Position numbers and translations under genes: made by a program. From assembly GCA_045863555.1 (NCBI GenBank), contig BTUU01000006.1:282309-346308 (forward strand): 64,000 nucleotides of DNA, in the 5' to 3' direction. The stretch comes from JACRLV01 sp045863555 (lineage in GTDB: Bacteria > Planctomycetota > Phycisphaerae > UBA1845 > Fen-1342). The notes below the pieces were generated by a model that saw nothing but the letters and a program-made list of their open reading frames with translations, searched no databases and was not told where the DNA came from. Positions 57,438 through 64,000 of the stretch are shown piece after piece; the first letter of the stretch is position 1, and each line of letters opens with the position of its first letter.

Positions 57438-57850
57438 CAGGCGCCTCGATGAGCGATCCGTCGTCCAAGCCCGGTGCCGACTCCCGGCCGCGGCTGCGAT
57501 TTCCGCGGAGCGCGCGCGTGATCAGCGCGGCGGATTTCGACCGGGTGATGCGCGAGGGACGGCGGGTCCGCGACGGACTGCTGACGTTCCGGGTCGTCCG
57601 CAACGGCCTCGCGGAGACGCGGCTGGGCCTCGTCGTCGGCAAGCGGGTGGGCGGCGCCGTGGCGCGGAACCGGGCCAAGCGGGTTCTTCGCGAGGCGTTT
57701 CGCCTGCTGCGGCCGCAGCTTCCGGCGGGCTGGGATCTGGCGATTCAGCCGCACTCCGCCGACATTCGCCTTCCTACCGTGGTAGAATCGCTGCTGCGCG
57801 TGGCGGCCAAGCTTGAGCGAGGCCCGCGCGCGGAGCGAAATGAGCAGTGA
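57434..57850 (+). CDS. rnpA: Ribonuclease P protein component
   Basis: A 138-residue basic protein that assists the RNase P RNA in 5' processing of tRNA. The RNR motif is intact in LGLVVGKRVGGAVARNRAKR followed by VLREAFRLLRPQLPAGWD. RFPRSARVISAADFDRVMRE and LLTFRVVRNGLAETRLG are also typical. It starts at the ATG at 57434, overlapping the FIST stop; an internal ATG at 57449 is possible. rpmH, its near-universal upstream neighbour, is absent here. Confidence 0.9.
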   Translation: MTGASMSDPSSKPGADSRPRLRFPRSARVISAADFDRVMREGRRVRDGLLTFRVVRNGLAETRLGLVVGKRVGGAVARNRAKRVLREAFRLLRPQLPAGWDLAIQPHSADIRLPTVVESLLRVAAKLERGPRAERNEQ

Positions 57851-59036
57851 TCGGCCCATCCTGATTCTCAGTGCGTCGGCCGGCGCGGGGCACAACGTCG
57901 CGGCGGCGGCGCTGGAGCGCGAGTTTCGCGCGCAGCTTCGCGGCGCGGTGGTCGAAGTGATCGATACGCTCCGGCACACCAACACCTTCTTCCGGGCGCT
58001 CTATGCCAGCGGCTACCTCGGGCTGGTGAATCACGCGCCGACCGCGATGGGCTGGCTGTACGAGGCCACCGACAAGCCGGAGCGCTCGAAGCGAACGAGC
58101 TTTCGCGCCGGGTTTCAGAATCTGAACGCCGGCGGCTTCGTGCGGTACATCCGTTCGCGCCGGCCGCGGCTCATCGTCAACACGCACTTTCTGCCCGCGG
58201 AGATCGTCGCCCATCTGCGCCGCCGGGGCCGGCTCGACTGTCCGCAGGTGACCGTCACGACGGATTTCGAGACGCACCGCCTCTGGGCCCAGGCGCCGAC
58301 GGAGCGTTACTACACCGCGACGGAAGAGGGCCGCGCCTACCTCGCGACGTGGGGCGTCGATCCCGCATCGATCCGCGTCACGGGGATTCCGGTCCGGGCG
58401 GAGTTCGCGCGAACGCCTCCGCCGCGCGACGAACTCTGCCGGCGCCTCGGCATCGCCGATGATCTACCCGTCGTGCTCGTCCTCTGCGGCGGGTTCGGCG
58501 TGGGCCCGACCGAGCAGCTACTCGCGGAACTGGCGCGGATGCCCGCGGCGGCGCAGCTTGTCGTCGTCGCAGGCCGAAACGAGGCGCTGCGGCTCCGACT
58601 GGAGCGGCAGGCGGCGACGCTGGAACGCAGGACGATCCGCATCGTCGGGTTTACGGACGAAATGGCGCTGTGGATGCGCGCCGCCGACATCGTGGTCACC
58701 AAGCCGGGCGGGCTCACGACGGCCGAGGCCCTCGTCTGCGGCCTGCCGCTTGTCATCGTGAACCCCATCCCCGGCCAGGAATCGCGAAACAGCGATTTCC
58801 TGCTCGAGAAAGGGGCCGCGATCAAGGTCAACAACCTGCGCCTGCTCGGGTACCGCGTCAACCGGCTGATCGAGGATGAGCAGCGGCTCGGCTCGCTTCG
58901 CGCGGCCGCCGCACGGCTCGGCCGGCCGCACGCGACCGAGCAAATCGTCGCGGATGCGATCACGGTGCTGAACGCGGCCGCGCCGGTCGCGCCGTCAGCG
59001 GCCGTTACGCTTCAAGAGCCGATCGGTACGCCGTGA
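57840..59036 (+). CDS. MGDG synthase-type diacylglycerol glycosyltransferase
   Basis: A 398-residue GT-B enzyme (GT28 type). The N-terminal domain has LILSASAGAGHNVAAAALER and VEVIDTLRHTNTFFRALYAS, with PAEIVAHLRRRG; the C-terminal nucleotide-binding domain has VLCGGFGVGPTEQLLAELAR, VGFTDEMALWMRAADIVVTK and PGGLTTAEALVCGLPLVIVN...PGQESRNSDFLLE. This pattern is shared by MurG, MGDG synthase and UgtP; the SAGAGHN start favours the glycolipid synthases. It overlaps rnpA by 11 bases. Confidence 0.9.
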   Translation: MSSDRPILILSASAGAGHNVAAAALEREFRAQLRGAVVEVIDTLRHTNTFFRALYASGYLGLVNHAPTAMGWLYEATDKPERSKRTSFRAGFQNLNAGGFVRYIRSRRPRLIVNTHFLPAEIVAHLRRRGRLDCPQVTVTTDFETHRLWAQAPTERYYTATEEGRAYLATWGVDPASIRVTGIPVRAEFARTPPPRDELCRRLGIADDLPVVLVLCGGFGVGPTEQLLAELARMPAAAQLVVVAGRNEALRLRLERQAATLERRTIRIVGFTDEMALWMRAADIVVTKPGGLTTAEALVCGLPLVIVNPIPGQESRNSDFLLEKGAAIKVNNLRLLGYRVNRLIEDEQRLGSLRAAAARLGRPHATEQIVADAITVLNAAAPVAPSAAVTLQEPIGTP

Positions 59037-60189
59037 CGGTGTCGCGGACGAATCGCTCACCGGAAAATCGGGCCGCCTGAATCGGTCCCGCGGCCGCCAA
59101 TCGCGTTCGGAGTTCCGGATCCTCCGCGGTTCGGCGCATCGCGGCCGTCCAGGCGTCCGTATCGCGCGGGTCGAGGCGCAGGCCGGCATCGCCGACGACT
59201 TCGGGCAGCGAGGCGACGTCCGAGACGATCACCGGCGCGCCGCACGCGAGCGCTTCGAGCGGCGGCAGACCGAACCCTTCGAACCAGGTTGGCCAGACGA
59301 ACGCCGTGCAGCGGCGGTAGAGGGCGGCGAGATCGTGATCGCCCAGATAGCCGAGCAGGATGACTTGGCCCGCGAGGCTGCGTTCCTCGAGGCGCTCGCG
59401 GATCTGCTGCGCCTTCCAGCCCCAGGAGCCGGCGATCAGGAGCGGATGGGTGCGGCGGAGCGAGTCCGGCAGGGCACGAAAAGCGTCGAGCAGGCCGACG
59501 ACGTTTTTCCGCGGTTCGAGCGTGCCGACGTACAGGAAAAAACCCGGCGGCGGCAGGAAAGCGGCGCCTTCGACCGTGGTTAAGCGCGGGCTCGCGGCGC
59601 TGCGCGGCGGGTCGGCCTGCGGCTGCGGTGAAAACGCGGGCCGCGGGGCCTGGTACGTCACGGTGATGCGTTCGGGGGCGATGCCGAACGTCTCGCACAT
59701 CTGGCGGCGCGTGAATTCCGATGCGGCGATGAAATGGCGCGACTGCCGCAGCCCGCGCTGGAACTGCCTTTCATACCAGCGCACGCGGTCGGCCGGATGC
59801 CATTCGGGATGGAGCACGACGGAGAGGTCGTGGATCGTCGTGACCGTGGGCAGGCGGCAGATCAGCGGGATGTGGTTCGGCTCGTGGTAGAGCTGGTACC
59901 GCCCCGCGTGCCAGCGGAAGGCCGCGCCGTAGCCGGCTTCGAGCGTCGCCCGCAAGAGCCAGGGCACGCGGCGGTCGCCGCGCGGCGGCGCGGCGGGCTC
60001 GGGCCTGGCGGCCGGGGGATTTCGCCAGTCGCGCCGCCGGAGGTGCGTGTGCATGAAGGGACTGGCTGCGATTTCCGGCGCGAAACGAGGCAGCAGGGAG
60101 AGAAGCTGGAAAATGTAGTTGCCCACCCCCGTCAGCGCCTTGCGCAGCGGACGATCTTCGACCAGCACTCTCAGCGGGGCGGCGTTCAT
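59005..60189 (-). CDS. GT4-family glycosyltransferase
   Basis: A 394-residue GT-B glycosyltransferase starting MNAAPLRVLVEDRPLRKALT. TGVGNYIFQLLSLLPRF lies in the N-terminal domain, with YHEPNHIPLICRLPTVTTIHD and FIAASEFTRRQMCETFGI. The C-terminal domain contains FFLYVGTLEPRKNVVGLLDA, LLGYLGDHDLAALYRRCTAF and VWPTWFEGFGLPPLEALACG, ending the E-x7-E donor-binding motif. It probably adds a hexose to a surface polysaccharide. It is convergent with, and overlaps by 32 bases, the glycolipid synthase gene. Confidence 0.9.
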   Translation of the reverse strand: MNAAPLRVLVEDRPLRKALTGVGNYIFQLLSLLPRFAPEIAASPFMHTHLRRRDWRNPPAARPEPAAPPRGDRRVPWLLRATLEAGYGAAFRWHAGRYQLYHEPNHIPLICRLPTVTTIHDLSVVLHPEWHPADRVRWYERQFQRGLRQSRHFIAASEFTRRQMCETFGIAPERITVTYQAPRPAFSPQPQADPPRSAASPRLTTVEGAAFLPPPGFFLYVGTLEPRKNVVGLLDAFRALPDSLRRTHPLLIAGSWGWKAQQIRERLEERSLAGQVILLGYLGDHDLAALYRRCTAFVWPTWFEGFGLPPLEALACGAPVIVSDVASLPEVVGDAGLRLDPRDTDAWTAAMRRTAEDPELRTRLAAAGPIQAARFSGERFVRDTVTAYRSALEA

Positions 60190-60279
60190 CGGCCGAAGAC
60201 TGTAATCGGGCGCAATTTCGGCCGCGAAGGCCCCGGTGCGCGGCCGGGCGGCGAAGCGCCGTCGGCCCGATGCACACAA

Positions 60280-60296
60280 CTGGAATGGAGGTTGCC
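60280..60296 (+). promoter_or_regulatory. Candidate sigma-54 promoter of fliD
   Basis: CTGGAATGGAGGTTGCC has GG and GC at the -24/-12 spacing and matches YTGGCACGRNNNTTGCW at all but three positions. The ATG of fliD is 78 bases downstream. Confidence 0.5.
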
Positions 60297-60373
60297 CCTC
60301 GGAGGGCCGATACAACGTCGGGGCGCGCGCACAGGTTCGCGCGACGCCGGCGTTTCCATCAGGGAGGAACGCG

Positions 60374-63373
60374 ATGGGCACGATTTTCTCCGGCACGGGG
60401 CTTATTTCCGGGCTGGACATCTCCTCGATCGTCGACCGCCTCATGGCGATCGAAGCCCGCCCGCGCGACCTTCTGAAGACCCGCGTGGGCAATATCGACG
60501 CGCAACGAACGGCCTACCTGGACATTTCTGCGCGGATCACGGCGATGCTCTCGCGCCTGACTTCGCTGAATCGCCGCAGCGGATTTCTGGCCAGCACGGC
60601 GACCTCGTCGAATCCGGCCGCGATCGGCGCGACGGTCGGTGAGAACGCGACACCGGGCGCCTATACGTTCCGCGTCCGCTCGCTGGCATCCACGCAGCAG
60701 CTCGTCAGCCGCGGGTTTTCGTCCACGAACGCGACGATTCCGTCCGGCACAATCACGCTTGAATCCGCCCGGGCCCGGGTCAACACGCTGACGCGCCTCG
60801 ATTCGCTCAACGGATTCGCGGGCGTCCAGCGCGGGGCGATCCGCCTTACCGACGCGTCGGGCGCGGAGCGCACGGTCAATCTCTCCGATGCGGCCACGCT
60901 GGCCGATGTCGTCGAACGAATCAACGCGGCGGGGATCAACATTCGCGCCGGCGTTCGCGGCGACCATCTGGAACTGACGGAGACGACCAGCGGAACGATC
61001 CGCATCGCGGAGGTCGACGACGGCCGGACCGCGAGCGACCTGGGCTTCGGCCCCGGCCGGACGTACTCGACGGCGGGCAGCCTCACGGGCAGCGACCTGC
61101 TCCGTCTCTCGGAGAACACGCCGCTGACCGCCATCAACGACGGCAATGGGGTGCGGGCGCGCCGCGCGGGCGGGGACTTTTCGATCAACGGGATGACCGT
61201 CGACCTCAGCGGCCTCATGACGCCGAATACGCGGCTGGCCCGGTTGAATCACGGCGCGGGCGTGCGGCTGGGCGAATTCCGCATCACGACCTATGACGAA
61301 AGCGGGACCGCCACGCAGCGGACCGTGGACGTCAGCGGGGCGACGACGATCGGCGCTGTGAAGACGGCGATCGAAGGGGCTGCGCCGGGCGTCACGGTCA
61401 CGATCACGGGCGACCGGCTGATCGTCGGCTATCCGAGCAACGTCGCCAATCGCCGGATCACGATCGAGGACATCAACGGCGGGACCACGGCGAGCGACCT
61501 GGCGATCAGCGGCGATTCGACGACCGGCCGGATCAACGGCCGGGACAACCTCACGAACGACACGATGGCGGACGTGCTCGCGGCGATCAACCACGCGGAC
61601 ACGTCGGACGGTTCGGTCCGGGCGTCGCTGGACGGCATGGCGATCCGGATCGAAGCGGGTGAAACCGTGGTGATCAATGCCATCGACGACACCCCGGCGC
61701 TGGACGATCTCGGCATCCCGAAAGGGGAATTCGCGGGGGCCGTCACCGGTTCGCGCCTGCTGGGCGGCATCGACTCGGTGCTGCTGCGCACGCTCAACGG
61801 CGGGCGCGGGATCACGACGGGGCAGATCTACCTGGAAGCCGGCGGGCAATCGACGACGGTCGACCTGTCGGGCGTCGCGACGCTGCGGGACGCCGTCGAT
61901 CGAATCAACGCCGGATTCGCGTCGGCGAATATCGCGGCCGAGGTCGCCTACGACTCCACGGGGACCCGGCTCGTGGCGCGCTCGCACGACGGCGTGACGC
62001 CGCTGCGCATCGCGGATCTGACGGGAAATTTCGCCCAGACGGCGGGCATCCAGGAGATCGGTGCGACGATCCGCGGCGCCAATCTTCAGCGGCAGTATGT
62101 CAACGAAGCCACGCGGCTCGCCACGCTCAACAACGGCCGCGGCGTCTCGGGCGGGACGCTGCGCATCACGAACGCGGCGGGGATCAGCGCGACGATCGAT
62201 CTGAATGACGCATCGACACGCTCGCTCCAGGATGTGATCGCCCGGATCAACGACGCGAACATCAACGTGACGGCGCGCGTCAACGACACGGGCGACGGGC
62301 TGCTGCTCGAGGACGGCTCGACGGGGCCCGGGGCGCTTTCGGTGACGGATCAGACCGGCACGGCGGCCCGCGATCTGAACCTGACCGGCGCGTCGAGCGG
62401 CGGCCGGATCGACGGCTCGTACGAGATCCGCATCGACGCGGGGAGCGGGCTCACGCTCCAGGGGCTTGTGGATCGCATCAACGCGTCCGGGGCCGCGCCG
62501 GCGACCGCGTCGATCCTGAACGACGGAACGAACGTAACCCCCTACCGACTTCAGCTCAACGCGCGCGGCAGCGGTTTGGCGGGCGAGTTCATCATCGACG
62601 GCGGCGCGACGGGCATCGACTTCACGACGCTCAGCCGGGCCCAGAACGCGGAGATCATTCTCGGCGGCGCGGTCGGCGGCGTCGTGGTGACGAGTTCATC
62701 GAACACGTTTACGAATGTCGTGCCCGGCCTGACGCTGAACCTCACGGGGACGTCGGACGAGCCGGTGACGGTGACCGTCAATCAGGATTCTTCCGCCGCG
62801 AAAACCGCGCTCGCGGAGATCGTCGACGCATTCAACGCGGCGATCACGCGGATCCGCGATGCGAGCGGTTACGACGCCGATACCGACACGCGCGGCATCC
62901 TGCTCGGCGACAGCACGGTCAAGAGCGTCGAGAGCCGGCTCATTCGCTATTTCACCGGCGCGATTCCCGGGGCGACCGGACCGCTGACCCGGTTTTCGCA
63001 GCTCGGCATCACGATCCGCAACGGCGAGCTTCAGTTTGATCAGGCGAAATTCGATGCCGCGTACGCGCAGGATCCCGAGGCCGTGATCCGCCTGTTCACG
63101 ACGGCCGAGACGGGCCTGGCCGCGAGCCTGAAGAAACGTCTCGAGGAGATCACGGACGCATCGACCGGCATGATCGGGCGGCGGAACAAGGCGCTCGAAA
63201 ACCAGAAGGAAGACATCAACGACCGCATCGAGGATCTGAACGAGCTGCTCGCGCGCAAGCGCGACCGGCTGCTGCGGCAGTACCAGGCGATGGAGAGCGC
63301 GCTGGCGCAGATGCAGAGCCAGCAGTCGGCGCTGGGCCAGTTGAGCTCGTTGTCGCTCGCCCGGAGCCAGTAG
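60374..63373 (+). CDS. fliD: Flagellar filament cap protein FliD, expanded
   Basis: A 999-residue protein, about twice the usual 450-500. GGGAGG precedes the ATG at 60374. The N-terminal FliD domain has IFSGTGLISGLDISSIVDRL, MAIEARPRDLLKTRV and a coiled coil. The C terminus (about 918-999, LKKRLEEITDASTGMIGRRN...NDRIEDLNELLARKRDRLLR) is the matching coiled coil that packs at the filament tip. Between them are several flagellin hook-IN motifs, near residues 176 (TLADVVERINAAGINIRAGV), 503, 617 and 694. FliD caps growing flagella and directs flagellin folding. Confidence 0.92.
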   Translation: MGTIFSGTGLISGLDISSIVDRLMAIEARPRDLLKTRVGNIDAQRTAYLDISARITAMLSRLTSLNRRSGFLASTATSSNPAAIGATVGENATPGAYTFRVRSLASTQQLVSRGFSSTNATIPSGTITLESARARVNTLTRLDSLNGFAGVQRGAIRLTDASGAERTVNLSDAATLADVVERINAAGINIRAGVRGDHLELTETTSGTIRIAEVDDGRTASDLGFGPGRTYSTAGSLTGSDLLRLSENTPLTAINDGNGVRARRAGGDFSINGMTVDLSGLMTPNTRLARLNHGAGVRLGEFRITTYDESGTATQRTVDVSGATTIGAVKTAIEGAAPGVTVTITGDRLIVGYPSNVANRRITIEDINGGTTASDLAISGDSTTGRINGRDNLTNDTMADVLAAINHADTSDGSVRASLDGMAIRIEAGETVVINAIDDTPALDDLGIPKGEFAGAVTGSRLLGGIDSVLLRTLNGGRGITTGQIYLEAGGQSTTVDLSGVATLRDAVDRINAGFASANIAAEVAYDSTGTRLVARSHDGVTPLRIADLTGNFAQTAGIQEIGATIRGANLQRQYVNEATRLATLNNGRGVSGGTLRITNAAGISATIDLNDASTRSLQDVIARINDANINVTARVNDTGDGLLLEDGSTGPGALSVTDQTGTAARDLNLTGASSGGRIDGSYEIRIDAGSGLTLQGLVDRINASGAAPATASILNDGTNVTPYRLQLNARGSGLAGEFIIDGGATGIDFTTLSRAQNAEIILGGAVGGVVVTSSSNTFTNVVPGLTLNLTGTSDEPVTVTVNQDSSAAKTALAEIVDAFNAAITRIRDASGYDADTDTRGILLGDSTVKSVESRLIRYFTGAIPGATGPLTRFSQLGITIRNGELQFDQAKFDAAYAQDPEAVIRLFTTAETGLAASLKKRLEEITDASTGMIGRRNKALENQKEDINDRIEDLNELLARKRDRLLRQYQAMESALAQMQSQQSALGQLSSLSLARSQ

Positions 63374-63407
63374 CCGGGGCGGGCAGGGTTTTCGGCAGAT
63401 GGAGTGA

Positions 63408-63899
63408 ATGGACCGAATGTCGACGAACGCGCCGTACGAGTACCTGAAGAACGCCGTGCTGACCGCGTCGCCGGAGCAGTTGCAGCTCATGCTTTTTGAC
63501 GGCGCGATCCGCTTTGCGTCGCGCGGGCGGGAAGCGCTGCTCGCCGCGGATTACGAAGGGGCATTCAGCGGCTTCGAGCGGGCCCAGCGCATCGTGACGC
63601 AGCTCCAGACGGGGCTGCGGCGCGAGGTCGCCCCCGAGCTCGTCGACCAGATGTCCGCGCTCTACAACTTCATTTTCCGAAAGCTCATCGACGCGAACAC
63701 GCACCGCGATCCGACCGCGGCCGACGACGCCATCCGCATCCTGCGCCATCAGCGGGAAACCTGGCAGATGCTGATCGACAAGCTCGCGCGGGAGCGCAGC
63801 GCCGCCCTCCCGCCCGCCCCCGCGCCGCAGCCTCGAGCGACGAAGGCGCCCGTCGCGGCCGTGATCGAGCCGCGTCCATCGCTGAGCCTCGAAGGCTGA
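63408..63899 (+). CDS. fliS: Flagellin chaperone FliS
   Basis: A 163-residue helical chaperone for exported flagellin. NAPYEYLKNAVLTASPEQLQ, LMLFDGAIRFASRGREAL and a LYNFIFRKLIDANTHRDPT segment are FliS hallmarks. A 30-residue Pro/Ala-rich tail is extra. GGAG is three bases before the ATG at 63408 and 12 before an ATG at 63417, so the start is uncertain. It follows fliD by 34 bases in the same direction, the usual fliDS order. Confidence 0.9.
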   Translation: MDRMSTNAPYEYLKNAVLTASPEQLQLMLFDGAIRFASRGREALLAADYEGAFSGFERAQRIVTQLQTGLRREVAPELVDQMSALYNFIFRKLIDANTHRDPTAADDAIRILRHQRETWQMLIDKLARERSAALPPAPAPQPRATKAPVAAVIEPRPSLSLEG

Positions 63900-63942
63900 C
63901 GCCGCCGCCCGGAAGCCGCATCGCAAGACAAGCGAGCCGGGC

Positions 63943-63960
63943 GGGGGGCCGCGGCCCCCC
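63943..63960. terminator. GC-rich hairpin after fliS
   Basis: GGGGGGCC-GC-GGCCCCCC is a perfect palindrome about 44 bases after the fliS stop. There is no T-tract. Confidence 0.45.
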
Positions 63961-64000
63961 CCGCTGCCGGTCGGCCGACCCAGAGGGCGGGCGCCCCCCC

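Noticed and set aside
60301..60318. GCCGATAC as a sigma-28 -10 element for fliD
   Set aside because: No TAAA-type -35 lies at the required distance, while the overlapping sigma-54-like motif has correct spacing.

Overview
The window is high-GC DNA from a bacterium that looks like a member of the Planctomycetota, probably class Phycisphaerae. This placement is inferred from gene content, not from a marker gene. The supporting signs are secreted proteins ending in dockerin-like EF-hand modules, a PEP-CTERM protein, lipoproteins with HEAT or TPR repeats, a membrane protein ending in the CxCGYxLTGN...CPECG zinc ribbon common in this group, a Ser/Thr kinase, an actinobacterial-type succinate dehydrogenase, and many intergenic palindromic repeats. 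No rRNA, tRNA, CRISPR array, transposase or replication origin was seen.

Layout, 1-22 kb. The left edge cuts a minus-strand HTH protein. Next come a secreted WDG-repeat/dockerin protein behind a near-consensus promoter, a PEP-CTERM protein, two small membrane or exported proteins and a ferritin. A tightly coupled three-gene cassette (TIGR04255-type protein plus two small conserved unknowns) occupies 5.09-6.80 kb. Minus-strand genes follow: cysS, a Cys-rich PAS-like protein, an ECF sigma factor coupled to a VKOR-DsbA fusion, and an Old Yellow Enzyme reductase facing an ArsR regulator. Then come a TPR lipoprotein, a PepSY-like protein, a small HTH protein, an OmpA-type lipoprotein and an sdhC-sdhA-sdhB operon whose membrane subunit resembles mycobacterial Sdh1.

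Layout, 22-29 kb. This plus-strand cluster is the most unusual part. A four-helix membrane protein and a Ser/Thr kinase with two C-terminal zinc ribbons lead to three coiled-coil proteins (23598-25076, 26914-27519, 28077-28691). All three have a basic N-terminal helix region, a long helical hairpin and a short acidic C-terminal helix, which is the layout of the ESCRT-III/Snf7/PspA superfamily. The first also carries a winged-helix-like segment before the hairpin. The cluster is interrupted by accessory material: dispersed palindromic repeats, an MNT nucleotidyltransferase/HEPN pair, a zinc-ribbon membrane protein and a four-helix-bundle (S23/IVP) gene bounded by inverted repeats.

Layout, 29-64 kb. 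Four tandem secreted paralogues (HAF-like repeats plus almost identical dockerin ends) are followed by an AhpD-like protein, a DegT-type aminotransferase, a HEAT lipoprotein, murI, a cyclophilin-FKBP fusion, a seven-heme membrane cytochrome with a discoidin-like partner, and an HtrA protease. HtrA faces the phosphate operon phoB-phoR-pstSCAB (no phoU), which has a TTAACA-n5-TTAACA box upstream. After an aquaporin come two overlapping M14 carboxypeptidase genes, one of which appears catalytically dead. A PIG-V-like mannosyltransferase and an overlapping FIST-rnpA-glycosyltransferase operon lead to a GT4 glycosyltransferase, and then to fliD behind a candidate sigma-54 promoter and fliS.

Start codons were chosen from visible Shine-Dalgarno sequences, conserved N termini and gene overlaps. 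Family names rest on motif recognition by eye, because no database search was possible.
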